Below the pieces are notes generated by a model, which searched no databases, was not told the origin of the DNA, and saw only the letters and a list, made by a program, of their open reading frames with translations. A stretch of 64,000 nucleotides of DNA from Azospirillum doebereinerae. Its GTDB lineage: Bacteria > Pseudomonadota > Alphaproteobacteria > Azospirillales > Azospirillaceae. Made by a program: the position numbers and the translations under genes. The stretch is taken from assembly GCF_003989665.1 (NCBI RefSeq), contig NZ_RZIJ01000031.1, positions 1 to 64,000 of the forward strand, written 5' to 3'. Position 1 is the stretch's first letter, and the number at the start of each line of letters is the position of its first letter. This document shows, piece after piece, positions 42,876 to 49,850 of the stretch.

Positions 42876-43130
42876 TCACCCGGCGCCCTTTGGCTTGCCC
42901 AGGCCGAGCATGGCCTTGAGCTTCGTGTTCAGCGCCGCCTTGCCGGGCTTGCGCTCCTTACGCTTGCCCCCCGGCGTGGTCGCGGCGAGGAAATCGACCT
43001 TCCCGTCCAGGGCCATCTTGATGTCCGGAAAGGGCGCATCGAGCGCCACGTCCCGCGTCCATCCCAGCCAGCCCGTGGCGTAGCGGAACATCTCGTCCGC
43101 GTACTCCGCGAAGGTCAGATGGCTTCCCCC
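42876..43130 (-). CDS. Tail assembly chaperone second frame, -1 frameshift product
   Basis: A coding frame of about 84 residues with no good start of its own: the coherent sequence (LTFAEYADEMFRYATGWLGWTRDVALDAPFPDIKMALDGK) begins at the overlap with the upstream gene's stop, and its only ATG lies inside that conserved part. It is in the -1 frame relative to the gene at 43115. A run of five G (43126-43130) precedes the stop. This matches the G/GT layout in tailed phages, where the fused product helps assemble the tail on the tape measure. Confidence 0.7.
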   Translation of the reverse strand, partial: GGSHLTFAEYADEMFRYATGWLGWTRDVALDAPFPDIKMALDGKVDFLAATTPGGKRKERKPGKAALNTKLKAMLGLGKPKGAG

Positions 43131-43489
43131 GGCGCCTCCTCCTCCGTCTTGCCGTCTTCGGTCGTGGCTGTGTCGGACTTGGCCACCTTGCCGCCGGCCG
43201 CCAGGAAGTTGATGAAGGTGACGATCCAGGGCGCCACGGTGACGATGCCCTCGTTGAAGACGGCGTCGGCGGTGGCCTCGGCCGCCTTGCCGACGCGGCC
43301 GGAACCGGCGTTGATGACGGTCACCAGCGTGTCGAAATCGTAGACGTTGGCCTTGGTCATCACCTCGCTCAGGCCGCCGTAGAGACGGCAGATGGTGCGC
43401 GAGGCGCGCACGTTGGCCAGCAGGTCGATGTCCTCGCCGTCGAGGGTGACGGTCATAACGCCGTGGGAAAAGCGCGGGGGGGTGGGCAT
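43115..43489 (-). CDS. Tail assembly chaperone (G-like)
   Basis: A 124-residue protein between the major tail protein and the tape measure. It has the compact helical pattern RASRTICRLYGGLSEVMTKANVYDFDTLVTVINAG, like other phage_TAC proteins, followed by an acidic tail (TTEDGKTEEEAPGEAI). The stop at 43115 comes 10 bases after a G5 run suited to ribosome slippage into the second frame. Confidence 0.72.
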   Translation of the reverse strand: MPTPPRFSHGVMTVTLDGEDIDLLANVRASRTICRLYGGLSEVMTKANVYDFDTLVTVINAGSGRVGKAAEATADAVFNEGIVTVAPWIVTFINFLAAGGKVAKSDTATTEDGKTEEEAPGEAI

Positions 43490-43565
43490 GGGGCGGACCT
43501 CGGGGGAAAACGCAGCGGGAAGGGAACCGGTGGCCGCTCAGGGCCACCGGCCTGGGGGCGGACGG

Positions 43566-44054
43566 TCAGTCTTCGGCCGCCGCGACCTCGATCGGCTCGG
43601 CGTCGATCTCGATGTTGACGGTCGCCTCGACGATCTTGTCGTTGGAGCCGATTTCGAAGGTGTAGGAGAGGACGTAGGCGAAGGCGTAGACCGTGGTCGG
43701 GGTGCCATCCTCGGGCGCGTCGTCCAGCGTGATCTTGACGCAGTAGCCGTTCTTGCGGTCCTTGCGGGCCGCCTTGACCGCCGCCTGACCGACCGCCGTG
43801 GGGATGCGGGCGAGCTTGATGGTCAGCGAGCCGTGGTCGACCGTGCCCTTGCGCTTGTGGACGGCGCCGTCGCTCAGGGTCTTGTAGGTCACCTTTTCGT
43901 GGGTGGAGCCGAAGGCGCCGATGTCCTCGATTTCCTCGACCTCGACATAGGTCAGCGCCTCGTAGGCCGCCTGCGTCGTGCAGAGGGTGGTGGCGGAGGC
44001 GCCGGTGGCGATGAAGAAGCGCGCTCCGGCGCTCTGAACCGCTTTGCCGCTCAT
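43566..44054 (-). CDS. Major tail (tube) protein
   Basis: A 162-residue protein with tail-tube features: residues 30-60 AYEALTYVEVEEIEDIGAFGSTHEKVTYKTLSDGAVHKRKG, then a beta sandwich (GSLTIKLARIP, KNGYCVKITLDDAP, TVYAFAYVLSYTFEIGSNDKIVEATVNIEID). The length and place between the tail-terminator-like gene and the chaperones match tube proteins of siphoviruses. It forms the stacked rings of the tail. Confidence 0.82.
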   Translation of the reverse strand: MSGKAVQSAGARFFIATGASATTLCTTQAAYEALTYVEVEEIEDIGAFGSTHEKVTYKTLSDGAVHKRKGTVDHGSLTIKLARIPTAVGQAAVKAARKDRKNGYCVKITLDDAPEDGTPTTVYAFAYVLSYTFEIGSNDKIVEATVNIEIDAEPIEVAAAED

Positions 44055-44130
44055 GATGATGCCTTTCCTTGGGCGTGAAAAAGGCCGCGCGCGGCGGCCG
44101 GGGGAACGCTCCGGACGGGGTGTCGGAGGG

Positions 44131-44553
44131 TCAGGCGTCGGGCTGGCCGAACGCGGTCTGGTAGGTCAGCGCGAAGGTGAGGCGGACCACCCCGGCCCGC
44201 AGCTCGCCGCCGGTCACCCGGTCGGTGACGGTGCGGACCAGCACCGCCTTGTCGGCGAGGCCGCCCAGCTTCTGGCCGGCGGCGATTCGCGCCTCGATGT
44301 CCAGCGCCAGGGCGTCCAGCCGGTCGTCCAGCTCGGCCCCGGCGCGGGCGTAACCGTCCACCACCAGCTCCATGGTGCGGAGCTGGCGGCGACCGTTGGT
44401 GATTTCCTGGACACCCTCGCCGGGGGTGAAGACGGCCAGACAGGGCAGCAGCTCTCCGGCCTGCAACGGATCGTCGCGGTTGACGGAGACGGGGGCGATC
44501 GGCGCCAGCAGGGCGGCGACGGCGTGGCGGATGCGGGTGCGCTGGTGGGTCAT
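44131..44553 (-). CDS. Phage minor tail / tail terminator protein (gpU-like)
   Basis: A 140-residue protein. Features are RTRIRHAVAALLAPIAPVSVN at the start, a strand of MELVVDGYARAGAELDDRLDALALDIEARIAA and a final VRLTFALTYQTAFGQPDA, the arrangement of tail terminator and minor tail U proteins. It overlaps the next upstream gene's stop by four bases. It caps the tail tube at the head side. Confidence 0.7.
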   Translation of the reverse strand: MTHQRTRIRHAVAALLAPIAPVSVNRDDPLQAGELLPCLAVFTPGEGVQEITNGRRQLRTMELVVDGYARAGAELDDRLDALALDIEARIAAGQKLGGLADKAVLVRTVTDRVTGGELRAGVVRLTFALTYQTAFGQPDA

Positions 44554-44849
44554 GCGTCCCTCAGCACCAGCGCCGCCATGCCCTGCCCGTCGGGGCGGAG
44601 GTCGGCGACGCTGTAGGCCTTGCCCCGCACCGTGACGGTGGAGCCCGGTGGCACCGGACCGCCGATGTCGGCGTCCATCACCGTCAGCGTGGTGTGCAGG
44701 GTCGAGACGGCGCTGTCCCCGACGTCGGCCTGATAGTGCCGGCGGTCGAAGATGCCGGACACCGTCGCGTCCGGCTGGCCGGGGCGGCGGAGGGTTGCGG
44801 GCTCGCCGAAGGTGGCGGCGCAGGCGAGGTTGAGGTCATCGAAGAACAT
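44550..44849 (-). CDS. Phage head-tail joining protein
   Basis: A 99-residue protein starting MFFDDLNLACAATFGEPATL, with ATVSGIFDRRHYQAD, STLHTTLTVMDADIG and GSTVTVRGKAYSVADLRPDGQGMAALVL. This is the pattern of the lambda gpFII-like head-tail joining family, which attaches the tail to the filled head. Its ATG overlaps the next gene's start region in an ATGA junction with the downstream gpU-like gene. Confidence 0.74.
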   Translation of the reverse strand: MFFDDLNLACAATFGEPATLRRPGQPDATVSGIFDRRHYQADVGDSAVSTLHTTLTVMDADIGGPVPPGSTVTVRGKAYSVADLRPDGQGMAALVLRDA

Positions 44850-44918
44850 GGCGCTTCCCCAAACGCTACGGGCGGCCCGAAGGCCGCCCGTGGTCGCGTC
44901 GCACGGATTGGAAGAGGG

Positions 44919-45254
44919 TTAGCCCTGGACCGCCGCCCAGGCGTCATCGCGCTGCTTGGCGGTGATCTCCACCCCCAGCAGGTCGGACAGGGCCTTCACC
45001 TCCGGCTTGCCGGCTTTGGTGAAGTGGGCGGGGTTCTCCGGATCGAGCTTGCCGATCGCCGCGAGGATGCGGTCCACCGGCACCTCGGGCGCGGTGTCCG
45101 CCTCGCCCTCGCCAACCCAGGAGGCGAAACCGCGCGCCACCAGCGCCACCGCGTTCTCGTCCTCCCGACTCTCGACCTCGACAATGGCGCCCGGCCTCAA
45201 GGTCACCGTCTTGCTGACCTTCACCGTCACGTTCATGCGCAGCTTGTTGGCCAT
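44919..45254 (-). CDS. Phage head-region protein with HeH-like C-terminus
   Basis: A 111-residue protein. Residues 1-40 form a beta segment (MNVTVKVSKTVTLRPGAIVEVE). The C-terminal half, IGKLDPENPAHFTKAGKPEVKALSDLLGVEITAKQRDDAW, is the small helix-extended-helix-like module seen in Mu-like gp35/FluMu proteins. It lies just after the major capsid gene. Its role may be head completion. Confidence 0.66.
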   Translation of the reverse strand: MANKLRMNVTVKVSKTVTLRPGAIVEVESREDENAVALVARGFASWVGEGEADTAPEVPVDRILAAIGKLDPENPAHFTKAGKPEVKALSDLLGVEITAKQRDDAWAAVQG

Positions 45255-45258
45255 GGGA

Positions 45259-46284
45259 TCACCGTACCGTCACGCACATGGCGGCGTTGGGGCGCCGGGG
45301 ATAGATCAGCGGCGCCGACTGGCTCAGCAGCACGCGCCGGCCGGGGTTCTCCTCGATCCAGCTCTTGGGGAAGATCTCCAGGGCCTGATAGCCGGCGCGC
45401 GGGTCGAGGATGGCGCCGTGGGCCTGGGTGCCCTCCATGGCGCCGGTGGCGCCGAGGATCACCGTGTGATCGGGCAGCAGGGCCTTGGTGGTGCCGGCCT
45501 CGGTGTAGGTGTCGTTGTAGGTGTAGAACTCCACCATGCCGATGCGGCCCTGGAACACCGGGGTGCCAGGCAGCCCGGCCTTGAAGCCCAGCTCGAGGAT
45601 GGCGGTCTGGCCCAGCGTCCGGTCCATGCGCTTTTCGAGCTTGGGATCCGCTTCGAACAGAGCCCACGCCTTGGCGTCCATCACCACGACGTTGACGGCG
45701 GCGCCCGACTTGGCACCCACGAGGTTGATCCACTCGGACACGTCGTCGTACGGCGACACCCCGGCCTCGCCCCAACGGGCGCCGCCGGTCAGGGCGAGGG
45801 TCAGGTCGGAATGGCGCTGAAAATCGACCTGGACCTTGGGATACTCCGGCCCTTCCACCACGCACTTGCCGGTGCGCAGGACCTCGGCCGCCATCACCTC
45901 CTTGCGGCGCAGGATCATGGTCTGCTGACGCTGGAGCTTCTGCCCCAGGATCGCCTGTTCGCGGGCGCCGGCCGACAGGGAGCCGGTGATCGGTTCGCCG
46001 GCCAGACGGCGTAGCGTCTCGCCCGGCTTGATGTCGTGCAGCGGCTTGATGTAGGCCGGCGCGAACATGCGTGTCTCGTAGCCGGTGTCGGTGCCGATCC
46101 GGCCGGCGGACAGCGGCGACACGAAGGGCGCCACCTCGATGTCGTCGATCTCGACGTCGAACAGGATCTTTTCGTCGTCGGAGAAGCTGGCCAGCGGGAA
46201 GAACATGCTGAGGAGGAAGCGCGGGGCGCCGGCACGCAGCGACCGCAGCACCGTCAGCATGGCGGTGGTGGTGTAGATGTCCAT
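45259..46284 (-). CDS. Major capsid protein, lambda gpE family
   Basis: A 341-residue coat protein of the same length as lambda gpE. Typical phrases are FDVEIDDIEVAPFVSPLSAGR, APAYIKPLHDIKPGETLRRLAGE, and REQAILGQKLQRQQTMILRRKEVMAAEVLRTGK (the spine helix region). The C-terminus ends in GYQALEIFPKSWIEENPGRRVLLSQSAPLIYPRRPNA, very close to the family signature. It forms the icosahedral shell. It follows the decoration protein. Confidence 0.92.
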   Translation of the reverse strand: MDIYTTTAMLTVLRSLRAGAPRFLLSMFFPLASFSDDEKILFDVEIDDIEVAPFVSPLSAGRIGTDTGYETRMFAPAYIKPLHDIKPGETLRRLAGEPITGSLSAGAREQAILGQKLQRQQTMILRRKEVMAAEVLRTGKCVVEGPEYPKVQVDFQRHSDLTLALTGGARWGEAGVSPYDDVSEWINLVGAKSGAAVNVVVMDAKAWALFEADPKLEKRMDRTLGQTAILELGFKAGLPGTPVFQGRIGMVEFYTYNDTYTEAGTTKALLPDHTVILGATGAMEGTQAHGAILDPRAGYQALEIFPKSWIEENPGRRVLLSQSAPLIYPRRPNAAMCVTVR

Positions 46285-46293
46285 GGGAATCCC

Positions 46294-46653
46294 TCAGAGG
46301 AAGATCGACAGGTCGCGCAGCCCGTCGCGCACCGAATCAGCGGTGTGCCCGGTGCCCAGCGTGAGCTGGTCGGCGTTGAACTCGCCGGTGAAGTAGACGA
46401 TCGCCTCGGCGTCGGCCGCCGTAGCGTCCACCGTCTCGGCCAGCACGGCGTTCGGGGTCTGCGACCCGTCCGACGACGCCGAGGCCGACTTCACCATTTT
46501 CTTGCTGGCGGTGATGCGGCCCAACAGCGTGCCGGCGATCAGCAGGCCGGCGCCGCTGGCGATCGTCACCTTGCGGGTCACGCGGGGAAAGTCGCCCGCG
46601 ATCAGCGAGGGCAGCGGGGTGTTGGTCTGGGAGGTGGCGCTGGGGGTGAACAT
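46294..46653 (-). CDS. Head decoration protein, lambda gpD family
   Basis: A 119-residue protein with GDFPRVTRKVTIASGAGLLIAGTLLGRITASKK, PNAVLAETVDATAADAEAIVYFTGEFNADQLTLG, all core features of the lambda gpD trimer that stabilises the expanded head. A GTG codon lies right before the ATG; I use the ATG. It overlaps the stop of the gene before it and directly precedes the capsid gene. Confidence 0.88.
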   Translation of the reverse strand: MFTPSATSQTNTPLPSLIAGDFPRVTRKVTIASGAGLLIAGTLLGRITASKKMVKSASASSDGSQTPNAVLAETVDATAADAEAIVYFTGEFNADQLTLGTGHTADSVRDGLRDLSIFL

Positions 46654-47174
46654 CACTTGCCGTCCTTCTTCGGAATGAGGCCGCAGGCGGCCATGCTCGC
46701 CAGCACGGCGGCGGCGGCCTTGTCGTCGCCGCTCTGGCCGCTGGTGTCGGCCGCACCGCCGACGGCCGGGTTGGGATGGGCGTCCATGGCGGCGAGCGCG
46801 TTCGGGTTGCCGGGCGCCTCCGGAGCGGCGGCGGTGCTGGGCGCAGCCTCCAGCGCGGTGACGGCGTCCGCGACCGACAGGCCGGTGTTGAAGGCCAGAT
46901 GACAGGCGAGCTGCACGCGGCCGGCGGCGGCGGGGGCGGCGAGGATCGCGGCGCAGCGCTCGCGCTCGGCGACGGCCGAGGCCTGCGCGTCGGCACCGGC
47001 GGCGGGCTTCTCCTTGCCGTTGCCCTCCTTGTCCGTCTCCTTGCCGTCGCCGGTGCCCTGGTCGGTATCGCCGGCCTGGGCCTGCGGCGTCTCCGCCTGG
47101 GACGCGCCCGGCGGCGTGGTCCCCTCGGCCTTGGGGCGGCCAAAGGGGTTGAGGTGGGCAAAATTGAAGGCCAT
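46653..47174 (-). CDS. Putative scaffold/assembly protein
   Basis: A 173-residue protein. The N-terminal 70 residues are disordered and acidic (TPPGASQAETPQAQAGDTDQ). Then comes a helical segment RCAAILAAPAAAGRVQLACHLAFNTGLSVADAVTALEAAPS, which is often fused to the end of phage S49 proteases as an internal scaffold. It lies between the protease and gpD genes, where lambda has the scaffold Nu3. That supports a scaffold role, but by inference. Confidence 0.68.
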   Translation of the reverse strand: MAFNFAHLNPFGRPKAEGTTPPGASQAETPQAQAGDTDQGTGDGKETDKEGNGKEKPAAGADAQASAVAERERCAAILAAPAAAGRVQLACHLAFNTGLSVADAVTALEAAPSTAAAPEAPGNPNALAAMDAHPNPAVGGAADTSGQSGDDKAAAAVLASMAACGLIPKKDGK

Positions 47175-48013
47175 TACGGGGTGTTCCTCACATGGTCCAG
47201 CAAGGCCGAAAAGGCCTCGGCGGGGGGCAGGACCGCGTCGGCCAGACCGAGGCGCACGGCCTCGGCGGTGCCGGCCGGTCCCTCAAAGCAGCGGCCCTCG
47301 GTGGCGAGGACCGCCGCGACATCGAGGCCGCGCAGCCGCGCAACGGTTGCGGCGAAGAGCTGGCGCAGCCCGTCGACCTGGGCCTGCCAGTCGGCGCGCA
47401 CCGCCTCGGGCAAGGCGGCGTAGGGATGGCCATCGGTTTTGTGGGCGCCGGACTGGACGATGCTCGGCTTCAGCCCGGCCTCGTCCAGCATGCGGGAATA
47501 GTCCCAATGCATTTGCCAGACGCCGATCGACCCCACCCCGCCGGTGCGCGGCACGCTGATGGTGTCGGCCGCGCAGCCGATTGCGTAGGCGGCGGAGTAG
47601 GCTTCTTCCGAACAGATGGCCGCCACCGTCTTGCTGGCGCGGACCTTCTCGGCGGCGATCCAATCGACTAAGTCGAAACAGCCGTTGACGATGCCGCCGC
47701 CGGAATCGATGTCCAGGCAGATGGCGCGCACGTCGGGATCGCCGAAGGCGTGGGCGAGCTGGTAGCGCAGCCCATCGTAGCCGGTCGCCCAACTGCCGCC
47801 CCAGTAGCCCAGCTTGGGCACCAGCAGCCCGGCCACCGACACGACGGCGACGCCCTGGTCGACCTCGTAGGGGCGGCGGTTGCCGCCGACATCGCCGACG
47901 CGGTAACAGCCCACCGGCATGTCGACCGAGGCCTGCTGCAACAGGGCCATCCGCGCCGCCGCCGTCCCGGCCCAGGCCGGCGCCACCAGCACGGGCTGCA
48001 TCGTCTTGGTCAT
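47174..48013 (-). CDS. Phage capsid protease, S49 family (gpC-like)
   Basis: A 279-residue S49 serine peptidase. The first conserved block is AICLDIDSGGGIVNGCFDLVDWI; the nucleophile is Ser140 in EEAYSAAYAIGCAAD; the likely catalytic Lys is Lys192 (SGAHKTDGHPY). It also has RTGGVGSIGVWQMHWDYSRML. It processes portal and scaffold during head maturation. ATG at 48013 with GGAG box; the frame extends upstream inside the portal gene but only as shadow. Confidence 0.9.
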   Translation of the reverse strand: MTKTMQPVLVAPAWAGTAAARMALLQQASVDMPVGCYRVGDVGGNRRPYEVDQGVAVVSVAGLLVPKLGYWGGSWATGYDGLRYQLAHAFGDPDVRAICLDIDSGGGIVNGCFDLVDWIAAEKVRASKTVAAICSEEAYSAAYAIGCAADTISVPRTGGVGSIGVWQMHWDYSRMLDEAGLKPSIVQSGAHKTDGHPYAALPEAVRADWQAQVDGLRQLFAATVARLRGLDVAAVLATEGRCFEGPAGTAEAVRLGLADAVLPPAEAFSALLDHVRNTP

Positions 48014-48024
48014 GGGAGACTCCG

Positions 48025-49617
48025 TCACGCGCCGGGCGCCGGTTCGGGTTGGTCCGGCTGGGCCATGAAATTGACCTCGGGCAGGGTCAGGCCGCGCGCC
48101 TTCAGCGCTTCCTGTTCCAGCGCGATCTGGTCCAGCAGGTCGTCGAGGTCGCGGCCCTGGTCGAGGGCCTCGTCCCGCAGGGTGGAGATGCCCAGGCGCA
48201 CGCGCATGGCGGCGGCGGTGATCTCCTTCACCGGGTCCACCCACCCGCGCGCCGGCCCACGCCAAACGCCCCGCAGCCACGCCTGCCGGCGGGCACGGTT
48301 CTCGGCGAACCCCGGCAGGTCGAGGTAGCCGCGCCAGACCGCCTCCTCGATCACCAGATCCAGGGTGGGCCGGCACCACGTCAGCGTCTTCAGCAGGCGC
48401 AGGAACAGCACGAAGCGCCAGCCCTCCAGCAGCGACGCGCGGGCGCTGGAATAGTTGGTCTTCGAGAAGTCCCGCATGAACGTCTCGTAGGTCATGCCGA
48501 TGCCGGCGGCGATCAGCCGGGAGACGCTGGTCACGAACCCGTCGGTGCCGGCGCTGGGCCGGTTGGAGCTGTAGCCGGTCAGCCGCTCGCCGGGCAGCAG
48601 GCGGGGAATGGCGCCGCCCGGCCCGATGCCGAGGTGGACGGTGGGCTGGGCGCCGCGCGCCTCCATGTAGGCCTGACCGTCGCCGAACAGGTCGAGGAGG
48701 GTCTGCCCATCGGCCGGGCTTTCCAGCACGGCGGCGATCACCGCGTTGACGACGGCGGCTTGCAGCTCGGCGCGCTGGAACCGCGCCCGCTGCTTCAGCT
48801 CGGTCATCACGGGGGCGAACACGGACACGCCCCGGTGCTGGCCGGGGCGTTTCTGGTCGAAGGAGTGGATGACGGTCCGCCGTCCGCCCGGCCCGCGCAG
48901 GGGCACGCGCTGCCACGCCGCCGCCGCCATGCCCCAGGGCATGAAGGTGTCGCCGGGATGGGCGGACTGGATGTGGTAGGCGATGGGCGCCCCGTAGCTG
49001 TCCACCTCGACGCCATCGCGCAGGGCGGGATCGCCGGCGCGGTCCTGCGGGTTGGACAGCCGGTCCGCCTCGACCACCTGCAACACGGTGGCGAAGCGGC
49101 TGCCCAGGCGCCGCTGGCGCTCCGGCAGCCACAGGGCGAGGGCCAAGCTCTCGCCGTTGACCAGATCGGACTGCACCGACTGCCGGGTCAGCGCGCCAAA
49201 GGGCAGCTGGCCCGTCACGTCGCAGGAGTCGCGGTCGTCGCTCCATTCCTGCCAGATCGCCTCGATGCGCGTGGCGGCGTCCTGCGCCTGCTCCCGGCTG
49301 ATGCCCAGCGCCCGGTAGTTCGGCATGCTCTGGAAATCCAGGCCGAAGCCCAACGCGCTGTCCTTGAGCGACTGGACGGCTCCGGAGACCAGCGCGTCGT
49401 TGCGCTCCAGGTCGCGGGCGCGGGCGACGATGGCGCGGCGGTCGCCGTCGAGGTCCGCGTCGGCCGAGCCGGCGCCGGGCGTCCAGTCGCGCAGCTCGGG
49501 CGCCGAGCCGGTTCCCGCCAGATAGGACCCCATGGCCGCCTGCGCCCGCGCCCGCCGGATCTCGGCCTGGGTGATGGGCCGACCGTGGGCGTCCAGAATG
49601 ACGGGAGCGCCGGCCAT
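48025..49617 (-). CDS. Phage portal protein, lambda gpB family
   Basis: A 530-residue portal. The family signature begins with RARDLERNDALVSGAVQSLKDSALGFGLDFQSMPNYRALG; the middle has ESLALALWLPERQRRLGSRFATVLQVVEADRLSNPQ and SFDQKRPGQHRGVSVFAPVMTELKQRARFQRAELQAAVVNA; the end has MTYETFMRDFSKTNYSSARASLLEGWR. It forms the dodecameric DNA entry channel of the head. The ATG overlaps the gpW-like gene's stop by one base. Confidence 0.93.
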   Translation of the reverse strand: MAGAPVILDAHGRPITQAEIRRARAQAAMGSYLAGTGSAPELRDWTPGAGSADADLDGDRRAIVARARDLERNDALVSGAVQSLKDSALGFGLDFQSMPNYRALGISREQAQDAATRIEAIWQEWSDDRDSCDVTGQLPFGALTRQSVQSDLVNGESLALALWLPERQRRLGSRFATVLQVVEADRLSNPQDRAGDPALRDGVEVDSYGAPIAYHIQSAHPGDTFMPWGMAAAAWQRVPLRGPGGRRTVIHSFDQKRPGQHRGVSVFAPVMTELKQRARFQRAELQAAVVNAVIAAVLESPADGQTLLDLFGDGQAYMEARGAQPTVHLGIGPGGAIPRLLPGERLTGYSSNRPSAGTDGFVTSVSRLIAAGIGMTYETFMRDFSKTNYSSARASLLEGWRFVLFLRLLKTLTWCRPTLDLVIEEAVWRGYLDLPGFAENRARRQAWLRGVWRGPARGWVDPVKEITAAAMRVRLGISTLRDEALDQGRDLDDLLDQIALEQEALKARGLTLPEVNFMAQPDQPEPAPGA

Positions 49618-49850
49618 CAGCCGAGGACCCGGACGAAGGGCGACACCTGCGGGCCGCGCAGGCCCTTGGCGGCGGCGATCTGGCGCTCCAGCGAGCCGAT
49701 GTAGCTGGTCAGCTGGGCGAGGTTGGCCGGGGCGTATTCGACGGCGCGGTCGCCGAAGCGCACCGTCACCGTTTGCCGGCCCAGGCGCAGCGCGTGCTGC
49801 GCGGTGCGCGCCTCGGTGAGCCAGGACTCCAGGGTGGCGAGGTCCGTCAT
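49617..49850 (-). CDS. Head-tail joining protein gpW-like
   Basis: A 77-residue helical protein (MTDLATLESWLTEARTAQHALRLGRQTVTVRFGDRAVEYAPANLA...LTSYIGSLERQIAA). The alpha-beta-beta-alpha plan and length are those of lambda gpW, which completes the head and seals the portal. It overlaps the terminase stop by four bases (ATGA). Confidence 0.82.
   Translation of the reverse strand: MTDLATLESWLTEARTAQHALRLGRQTVTVRFGDRAVEYAPANLAQLTSYIGSLERQIAAAKGLRGPQVSPFVRVLG

Noticed and set aside
35970..43343. A 2457-codon open frame on the plus strand opposite the tape measure gene
   Set aside because: It is antisense to a clear tape measure protein, rich in Arg/Gly/His/Gln without any domain, and arises from the high GC content.
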